DNA of 64,000 nucleotides from Acetobacter oryzifermentans. GTDB lineage: Bacteria > Pseudomonadota > Alphaproteobacteria > Acetobacterales > Acetobacteraceae. Shown piece by piece: positions 59,596-64,000 of this stretch (positions within the stretch are counted from its first letter, which is position 1; each line of letters begins with the position of its first letter). The DNA lies in the NCBI RefSeq assembly GCF_001628715.1, contig NZ_CP011120.1:2589501-2653500 (forward strand). The letters are read 5' to 3'. The position numbers were made by a program, and so were the translations under genes. The notes beneath the pieces were generated by a model that worked only from the letters and a program-made list of their open reading frames with translations, had not been told where the DNA came from and did no database searches.

Positions 59596-59940
59596 ATGAA
59601 ACTGCTTGTAGCAGCCATTCCTCTGTTAGCAGGTGCATGGATATGTTTCCCTCAGCAGGCCCATTCTCAAACAGTTTTTCAGCTTACTGTCAAAGATCAT
59701 CATTTTGAGCCTGATCATATCACCGTTCCTGCTGGTGAGCGATTCATGATCGAACTCAATAATCAGGACACAACAACTGATGAGCTCGAAAGCTACGATA
59801 TGAAATTTGAAAAAATTGTTGTTCCACAAGGGACAATCAAAGTCCATGCTGGGCCTCTTCACCCTGGAACCTATACTTTTTTTGATGATTACCATCCAGA
59901 CGAGGCCAAGGGTACAGTTACAGCAGAAGAAAAGAAGTAA
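59596..59940 (+). CDS. Periplasmic cupredoxin-like iron uptake protein (FtrB-type)
   Basis: A 114-residue exported protein. The ATG at 59596 is preferred over one five codons earlier because GGAG lies 9 bases upstream and it starts directly with the signal peptide (KLLVAAIPLLAGAWICF). The mature cupredoxin fold shows 'VKDHHFEPDHITVPAGERF', 'YDMKFEKIVVPQG' and 'HPGTYTFFDDYHPDEAKG', as in EfeO cupredoxin domains and FtrB. No Cys is in the mature part, so a classical type 1 copper site is absent. It precedes the FTR1 permease by 3 bp. Confidence 0.88.
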   Translation: MKLLVAAIPLLAGAWICFPQQAHSQTVFQLTVKDHHFEPDHITVPAGERFMIELNNQDTTTDELESYDMKFEKIVVPQGTIKVHAGPLHPGTYTFFDDYHPDEAKGTVTAEEKK

Positions 59941-59943
59941 ATT

Positions 59944-60765
59944 ATGCTTGGAAGCCTGATTATTGTCTTTCGCGAGGTTATGGAAGCCGGGTTGATTGTT
60001 GGCATTGTGCTGGCAGCCACACGGGGCATTCCGGGGCGCGGATGGTGGGTTTCCGGCGGCATTGGCGCAGGTGTTGTTGGTGCAGCAATTGTAGCCATGT
60101 TTGCGGGTGAACTCTCTCAGGCTTTTTCAGGAAACGGGCAGGATATTTTTTCTGCTGTTATCTTGTGCATCGCGGTTCTTATGCTTTCATGGCATGTTAT
60201 CTGGATGGCCAGCCATGGCCGCGAGCTTGCTCAGGAAATGCGTAGTGTTGGCAATGAAGTATCAGAAGGAAGCCGCTCTCTTTTCGCTCTGGCTACTGTT
60301 GTTGCAGTAGCTGTTCTGCGCGAGGGCATGGAAGTTGTGCTGTTCCTTTATGGTATTGCTGTTTCCGCACATACCGGTTTTGTGCCCATGTTTACAGGCG
60401 GCCTCCTTGGCGTTCTGGGGGGAGCTGCACTTTCATGGGCTCTTTATAGAGGTTTGATTATCATTCCTCTGAAACATCTTTTTGCAGTCACGAATGTTCT
60501 GGTCTCCTTTCTGGCTGCTGGCATGGCCAGTCAGGCTGCTGCCATCCTTGCAAATGATGATCTGATCCCCGCTCTGGGTTACGATATCTGGGATACATCT
60601 TGGCTGCTGTCTGATGGCAGCATGCTTGGACGCACGGCCAAAGTTCTGATTGGATACACAGATAGACCAATGGGCATTCAGCTGCTTGTATGGGTGCTGA
60701 CACTTGCCGGACTGGTTGTTGCTGAACGCTTTGTTCGCACACGTCCTCAATCCAGCGCTTCATAA
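59944..60765 (+). CDS. FTR1-family high-affinity iron permease
   Basis: Inner-membrane iron permease of 273 residues with seven hydrophobic segments and two iron-binding RExxE motifs: REVME at 10-14 and REGME at 126-130. It is the FtrC/EfeU-type subunit. It lies between the cupredoxin and P19 genes, the arrangement of FtrABC systems, but the ferredoxin-like FtrD is not in this cluster. Confidence 0.95.
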   Translation: MLGSLIIVFREVMEAGLIVGIVLAATRGIPGRGWWVSGGIGAGVVGAAIVAMFAGELSQAFSGNGQDIFSAVILCIAVLMLSWHVIWMASHGRELAQEMRSVGNEVSEGSRSLFALATVVAVAVLREGMEVVLFLYGIAVSAHTGFVPMFTGGLLGVLGGAALSWALYRGLIIIPLKHLFAVTNVLVSFLAAGMASQAAAILANDDLIPALGYDIWDTSWLLSDGSMLGRTAKVLIGYTDRPMGIQLLVWVLTLAGLVVAERFVRTRPQSSAS

Positions 60766-60828
60766 TCAGTCACAGGTGCGCAGAAAATATCTGCCACTGT
60801 GCCTTACAAAAACTTGAGGTGCAGACAT

Positions 60829-61350
60829 ATGAAATCCTATCTTTCAATTCTTTCCGCGGCATCGGTTCTTACCCTTGCCATCGCTCTTCCGGCTGCAGCC
60901 CGCGAATACCCAGTGGGTGGCCCCGTGCATGCGCATGACATGGAAATTGCAGCAAACTACCTGCTTGATATTGACATGATGCCCATGACATCTGACATGG
61001 CGATGGGCAAAGATACCATTCATCTGGAAACCGATGTACATGCCACGGCAGATAACCAGTGGGGCTTTCCTGATGGGGCTTGGGTTCCCTACCTGAAGGT
61101 AGATTACACCCTGACCAAAAAAGGATCAGGCTGGAAAAATCAGGGCACGCTGCACCCCATGACAGCAAAAGATGGCCCGCATTACGCCAACAATGTTAAA
61201 ATGGATGGCCCTGGCAGCTACACGGTTGTGTTTAACTACAGCTCACCGGAAGCCAACGGGTTTATTCATCACACAGATAAAGAAACCGGCACGCCAGGCT
61301 TTTGGCAACCCTTTACAGAATCATTCACTTTTGAATACCCACAGAAGTAA
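60829..61350 (+). CDS. Periplasmic P19/Tp34-family iron-binding protein (FtrA-type)
   Basis: A 173-residue exported protein from the ATG at 60829, behind GAGG. The signal peptide ends at AAA-R. The mature part has the P19 pattern 'GGPVHAHDMEIAANYLLDI', 'DMAMGKDTIHLETDVHATADN', 'PYLKVDYTLTKKGSG', 'DGPHYANNVKM' and 'GFIHHTDKETGTPGFW', with Met/His/Glu ligands for copper and iron. It delivers ferric or ferrous iron to the FTR1 permease. It ends at a strong terminator. Confidence 0.94.
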   Translation: MKSYLSILSAASVLTLAIALPAAAREYPVGGPVHAHDMEIAANYLLDIDMMPMTSDMAMGKDTIHLETDVHATADNQWGFPDGAWVPYLKVDYTLTKKGSGWKNQGTLHPMTAKDGPHYANNVKMDGPGSYTVVFNYSSPEANGFIHHTDKETGTPGFWQPFTESFTFEYPQK

Positions 61351-61362
61351 TAATGATGTTTT

Positions 61363-61391
61363 AAAAGAGAGGGCATTGCCCTCTCTTTTTT
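61363..61391 (+). terminator. Terminator of the iron uptake operon
   Basis: A 12-bp stem AAAAGAGAGGGC / GCCCTCTCTTTT with a 3-nt loop, followed by T residues, 13 bp after the P19 gene. Confidence 0.92.
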
Positions 61392-61450
61392 ACATTCCAG
61401 CCCTGCGTTTATGAAGACAGCATTCTAATTGCATTTTTATACGCTCTAAT

Positions 61451-61465
61451 TGAGAATGATTATCC
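61451..61465 (+). promoter_or_regulatory. Fur box upstream of OprB
   Basis: TGAGAAT-G-ATTATCC matches the 7-1-7 Fur consensus at 12 of 14 informative positions; 49 bp upstream of the porin ATG at 61515. Confidence 0.6.
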
Positions 61466-61514
61466 GTTGCTAAATGCAGATCATCCGCGCCAATTACCAG
61501 AGCAGCTTACAACC

Positions 61515-63092
61515 ATGCAAAAATCCCGTAAAATAAATAGAAAATTTCTAAAGTTTTTTTGTCTTTACGCGACAATTCTGACTACTCCCGTCTTAGCGCA
61601 TGGTGAGGAGACGCAGATTGAGCAGGATCGTCGTCGGTTAGGCAATTCTGGGCCTTTGATTGAACAGATTGACCCGGCCACGGTGCGGGATTCCCAACGC
61701 GCATCCGAAGATGCGGCTGCCGAGAAAAAGGGCGATGACACACCCGACATGAGCGACCACCTGCTGGGCAACATGTGGGGCGCGCGTGACTGGATGGCCA
61801 AACACGGTATCAGCTTTGACATTCAGGAAATAGATGAGCTGTGGGGCAACGCCACGGGGGGCTCGGCCTCGGGGGCTGATGGCGCCAGTGGATCAGGCAC
61901 CGGCCCTGCCTATGATGGGGTAACCATGCCTACCCTGACAGTGGATCTGGAAAAGCTGATCGGCCTGAAGGGTGGCACGTTCAATGTCAGCGCCCTTCAG
62001 TTGCGTGGGCGCTCTATCTCACAGGATCATCTGGCCAACTTCAACCCCGTCAGCGGGTTTGAGGCCGATCGTTCCACCCGTCTGTTCGAGCTGTGGTACC
62101 AACAGTCTTTTCTGGATGGCAAGCTGGACGTCAAGATCGGGCAGCAGGATCTGGATACCGAGTTCCTGATCAGTGATTACGGGGCGTTGTATCTGAACTC
62201 CAACTTCGGCTGGCCCATGGCGCCATCGGTCAACCTGTATGCGGGTGGGCCATCCTGGCCGCTCTCTTCCCCCGCCATCCGTATCCGTTACCGTCCAACA
62301 GATAAGTTCACCTTCATGTTTGCCGCAGCGGATGATAACCCGCCGGGCAACCGCAACAACTCCTTTGGTATTCAAAACGGGGGCAACAGCGCAGACCCCA
62401 CCAACCAGAATACCCATGATGAGGATGGCGCCAACTTCAACATGGGCACTGGCGCCCTGCTGATTACCGAACTGCAATATGCCCTCAACCCCCAGCCTGA
62501 TGACATGTCACATGTCACCAAGGACCCCGGCCTGCCAGGCATCTACAAATTGGGTGGGTATTACGATACCGCCAAGTTCCCTGATTATCGTTACAACAAT
62601 CAGGGCAAGCCACTGGGGAGTGCGGCTGACACCACGGGCATTCCGCGGTGGGATCGGGGCAACTGGATGGTCTATGGCATTATTGACCAGATGATCTGGC
62701 GGCCCTCGCTCCAGTCTCCGCAGTCTGTGGGTGTCTTTGCACGCGCCACGGGTAATGGTGGGGATCGGAACATGATCAGCTTTGCCATTGATGCGGGTAT
62801 CAACCTCAAGGCTCCGTTCAAGGGGCGTGACAATGATACGGTGGGTCTGGGCTGGGGCATTGGCCGGGCTTCTTCTGGCCAGCGGCGGTATGACCGTAAC
62901 TCTGGTGCGCCTGTGCAGGGTAATGAAAACCATCTGGAACTCACCTATCAGGCGCAGGTCACGCCTTGGTGGGTCATGCAGCCAGACTTCCAGTATGTCT
63001 GGCACCCCTCTGGCGGCGTGACAGACTGGACAGGCAACCGCCTCGTCGGGAACGAAGCCATCTTCGGGCTCCACTCCAATATCACTTTCTAA
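61515..63092 (+). CDS. Carbohydrate-selective porin, OprB family
   Basis: Outer-membrane beta-barrel of 525 residues from the ATG at 61515; the frame stays open to a TTG at 61467, which overlaps the Fur-like box and is unlikely. A signal peptide ends near VLAHG, followed by an acidic polar stretch and then the barrel: 'NLFSLQ'-less OprB body with 'KHGISFDIQEIDELWGNAT', 'LFELWYQQSFLDGKLDVKIG' and 'NHLELTYQAQVTPWWVMQPD', ending in aromatic F. The body is noticeably GC-rich and biased in codons compared with the first 100 bases. Probably used for sugar or, given the Fur box, metal-chelate uptake. Confidence 0.88.
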   Translation: MQKSRKINRKFLKFFCLYATILTTPVLAHGEETQIEQDRRRLGNSGPLIEQIDPATVRDSQRASEDAAAEKKGDDTPDMSDHLLGNMWGARDWMAKHGISFDIQEIDELWGNATGGSASGADGASGSGTGPAYDGVTMPTLTVDLEKLIGLKGGTFNVSALQLRGRSISQDHLANFNPVSGFEADRSTRLFELWYQQSFLDGKLDVKIGQQDLDTEFLISDYGALYLNSNFGWPMAPSVNLYAGGPSWPLSSPAIRIRYRPTDKFTFMFAAADDNPPGNRNNSFGIQNGGNSADPTNQNTHDEDGANFNMGTGALLITELQYALNPQPDDMSHVTKDPGLPGIYKLGGYYDTAKFPDYRYNNQGKPLGSAADTTGIPRWDRGNWMVYGIIDQMIWRPSLQSPQSVGVFARATGNGGDRNMISFAIDAGINLKAPFKGRDNDTVGLGWGIGRASSGQRRYDRNSGAPVQGNENHLELTYQAQVTPWWVMQPDFQYVWHPSGGVTDWTGNRLVGNEAIFGLHSNITF

Positions 63093-63103
63093 AGACAATA
63101 AAT

Positions 63104-63172
63104 AAAAAAGCATTTCCTGTATGTTAATGTTCTCACGGGGCAGAACAATACAACATCAGGAAATGCTTTTTT
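63104..63172 (+). terminator. Long imperfect terminator hairpin after OprB
   Basis: A 16-bp outer stem AAAAAAGCATTTCCTG pairs with CAGGAAATGCTTTTTT, and an inner TGTTCT/AGAACA stem closes a loop around CACGGGGC. It ends in T6. The rest of 63093-63278 holds nothing else I can support. Confidence 0.75.
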
Positions 63173-63278
63173 AATGTGCATTACGCACAGAGAATATTTA
63201 GAAAAATTGTTTGCCTTATTAGGTTTTGTGGAAAAATTTTATTTCCCACAAAACCCATTTACACCGATCATTAAAAAA

Positions 63279-64000
63279 TCAAGCAGTCTTGCGCACTGCA
63301 CTATTGGACGATGGCAGACATTTTTCTGCCAGAGCACCAAAAACCAGCCCCAGAACTGACCACAAAACAATCTGCATCCCTATAGATGCTTCCCGAAAAC
63401 GCCACAGCACAATAGCGGGAAAATTATCTGGCACTTCATTGATGTCTGGCAGGCCAAACTGCACTGCGGCAACAAGCGCAAGCCCAAGAACAATACTGCA
63501 TACCGCAGCGTTCCAATACCCTATAACATTAGAAAGCGCCCGCCCTACCAACAGAGAAATCATGGAAATTGCAATGGAAAGGCCAACCATTGCAAAATAC
63601 ATTTCCGTCCGCAGGCCAATGGTTTCTTCCTGACCAACTGCGGGTGGGTTCGGCGGATATTTCAAATCTGGTATCAACACAAACGTTAAAAACCCAACAC
63701 TGGCAAGCAACAAAGCCATGCTGCGTGGGCTTAATGCTGCAAGGCGTTGGTACGCAAATGCGAAAACAATAGCAAAAATACCGCCATATGCTGCGCCATA
63801 CATGAGTACAGCAGTAAGCAGCCCCCAAGATGCCTGCACGCTACGGCTTACCAGTTCAGGTTCTGGCGCCGCACCTGCGGCAGCATCCTGCGCAGCTTCA
63901 AACGCAATAGCTAAAGCAACCTGCGGTTCACCAAAAAATTTTGCAAATACAAAAGAAAGCAATGCAGCCAGAATGCCCGCGACCATGCCGCGGGCTAAAA
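63279..64000 (-). CDS. CbtA-family predicted cobalt transporter subunit (5' end outside window)
   Basis: Membrane protein with at least five hydrophobic segments. The reading frame is open to the window edge: the sequence before the ATG at 63986 reads ...LARG-MVAGILAALLSF, and CbtA proteins usually begin with such a sequence a few residues upstream, so the true start lies beyond 64000. Landmarks: 'FAKFFGEPQVALAIAFE', 'VSRSVQASWGLLTAVLMYGAA', 'IPDLKYPPNPPAVGQEETI' and 'FREASIGMQIVLWSVLGLVF'. CbtA partners CbtB in putative B12-regulated cobalt uptake; neither CbtB nor a cobalamin riboswitch is visible here. Confidence 0.87.
   Translation of the reverse strand, partial: LARGMVAGILAALLSFVFAKFFGEPQVALAIAFEAAQDAAAGAAPEPELVSRSVQASWGLLTAVLMYGAAYGGIFAIVFAFAYQRLAALSPRSMALLLASVGFLTFVLIPDLKYPPNPPAVGQEETIGLRTEMYFAMVGLSIAISMISLLVGRALSNVIGYWNAAVCSIVLGLALVAAVQFGLPDINEVPDNFPAIVLWRFREASIGMQIVLWSVLGLVFGALAEKCLPSSNSAVRKTA

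Overview
The window looks like an ordinary chromosomal segment of an acetic acid bacterium, an Acetobacter-like member of the Acetobacteraceae (Alphaproteobacteria). Supporting this are a circularly permuted two-piece tmRNA of alphaproteobacterial type (tag ANDNTEVLAVAA) beside an alpha-type SspB, ThyX rather than ThyA, class I fumarase, aconitase A, an OprB sugar porin, and the mix of protein families. Species assignment is inference from protein style; no search was run. Genes are densely packed on both strands, and I saw no insertion sequence, phage gene, CRISPR array or ordinary tRNA/rRNA gene.

Layout. 0-14.6 kb: DEAD-box helicase, a secreted 29-residue-repeat protein, a secreted S10 carboxypeptidase-like enzyme, ribosomal proteins L13/S9, an envelope protein and a Rossmann protein, the pstC-pstA-pstB-phoU phosphate operon (without pstS), ilvD, a secreted unknown and a 37-residue membrane microprotein. 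14.6-23.3 kb: quinone oxidoreductase, FUSC exporter-like protein, DegP/HtrA protease, SGNH hydrolase with an OpgC-like acyltransferase, the Fe-S carrier Mrp/ApbC, a small Cys-rich secreted protein and thyX. 23.4-31.4 kb: ssrA and sspB, fumarase, a VOC protein, a glucoamylase-like glycosidase, and the alr-dadA alanine racemase/D-amino-acid dehydrogenase pair diverging from an Lrp regulator. 31.4-37.4 kb: the rimP-nusA-ylxR-infB-rbfA translation operon.

37.6-40.5 kb holds the best candidate for an undescribed system: a three-gene cluster in which a membrane-anchored, single-ring ClpB-D2-like AAA+ ATPase is flanked by two unrecognised envelope proteins. 40.5-55 kb: a LysR regulator, an amino-acid ABC transporter whose binding protein and permease are fused, acnA, ccmAB, YfdX and a fold-III ornithine/lysine decarboxylase, a YihY/BrkB protein, RlpA, and aroQ-accB-accC. 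55-64 kb: a sugar porter, thiC behind a TPP riboswitch, a Ftr-type iron uptake cluster (cupredoxin, FTR1 permease, P19) with Fur-like boxes and a divergent His-rich four-helix membrane protein, an OprB porin with its own Fur-like box, and the 3' part of a CbtA-like gene cut by the window edge.

Recurring themes are envelope maintenance (DegP, RlpA, OpgC, FUSC, the AAA cluster), nutrient uptake with visible cis control (Pst, Ftr/Fur, TPP), and protein quality control (ssrA-SspB). All calls are from reading translations and motifs; homology searches were not possible.
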